DNA of 32,618 nucleotides from Lachnospiraceae bacterium. GTDB lineage: Bacteria > Bacillota > Clostridia > Lachnospirales > Lachnospiraceae. Below the pieces are notes generated by a model. That model saw nothing but the letters and a program-made list of their open reading frames with translations. It searched no databases and was not told where the DNA came from. The position numbers were made by a program, and so were the translations under genes. Within the stretch, counting starts at the first letter, position 1. Every line of letters begins with the position of its first letter. The stretch spans positions 1-32,618 of the forward strand of contig QXWW01000039.1 of the NCBI GenBank assembly GCA_009911185.1, written 5' to 3'. This document shows, piece by piece, positions 32,501-32,618 of the stretch.

Positions 32501-32502
32501 CC

Positions 32503-32537
32503 AAAAAGCCTGCAAACACTAATATTTACAGGCTTTT
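32503..32537 (-). terminator. Terminator of tRNA-Asn
   Basis: AAAGCCTG (32505-32512) pairs with CAGGCTTT (32529-32536), extended by AAACA-type inner pairs. On the minus strand the stem ends in TTTTT. It differs from the terminator at 30263-30300 by a compensated pair (T-A there, C-G here). Confidence 0.8.
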
Positions 32538-32543
32538 CTTTAA

Positions 32544-32615
32544 CTCCCCGAGTAGGGCTCGAACCTACAACAACTCGGTTAACAGCCGAGTGCTCTACCA
32601 TTGAGCTATCGAGGA
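32544..32615 (-). tRNA. tRNA-Asn (GTT)
   Basis: A 72-nt cloverleaf on the minus strand. The acceptor stem is TCCTCGA/TCGGGGA with discriminator G, the D arm GCTC-AATGGTA-GAGC, the anticodon stem CTCGG/CCGAG with loop CTGTTAA (anticodon GTT), and the T arm carries GGTTCGAGCC. CCA is not encoded. All stems pair, so it is functional. Confidence 0.95.
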
Positions 32616-32618
32616 TTA

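Overview
The window looks like a chromosomal segment of a Gram-positive, low-to-moderate GC anaerobe of the class Clostridia, most likely family Lachnospiraceae. The grounds are strong AGGAGG-type ribosome binding sites, frequent TTG/GTG starts, a LysRS fused to a C-terminal tRNA-binding domain, a short CXXC protein of the Clostridium difficile CD1871A type, and remnants of Tn4451/Tn1549-like elements. The species cannot be named from the sequence alone.

Positions 1-11.4 kb are accessory and heavily decayed. They hold an IS630-family transposase tail, an intact MerR-DUF3737 operon, LysR and AraC regulator pseudogenes, an intact HxlR regulator facing a small barrel protein, and GH18-like debris. 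A graveyard of an integrative element follows (serine recombinase zinc ribbon, SNF2-like helicase C-terminus, TnpV) with a broken QueG-like gene inside it. A lipoprotein gene and a DUF3795 gene survive intact in this graveyard. At 8.7-10.0 kb a TetR regulator faces four consecutive very short ORFs, each with a good ribosome binding site. An IS630 N-terminal fragment and a membrane-anchored XRE regulator close the region.

Positions 11.5-18.9 kb are a conserved housekeeping cluster, all on the minus strand: argF, birA, a DUF6145-like gene, coaX, dusB, an unknown 199-aa gene, greA and lysS. It makes arginine, biotinylates enzymes, starts CoA synthesis, modifies and charges tRNA and supports transcription elongation. 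Upstream of argF lies about 750 bp of nested palindromes and degenerate ~187-bp tandem repeats. Next come a stomatin/QmcA-like SPFH gene with its NfeD partner, an IS200-type element whose transposase carries one premature UGA, and a secreted SH3/SleB-type cell-wall hydrolase whose promoter carries WalR-like boxes.

Positions 24.3-30.2 kb hold a translationally coupled redox operon (TlpA-like lipoprotein, CXXC membrane peptide, NapH-type polyferredoxin), then an rtcB RNA ligase divergent from two tandem WYL-domain regulators. The last 2.3 kb are bounded by a degenerate tRNA-Asn copy and an intact tRNA-Asn, each with its own terminator. They enclose an AlbA_2/Schlafen-type ATP-binding protein plus short direct repeats, which suggests a tRNA-associated island without a visible integrase.
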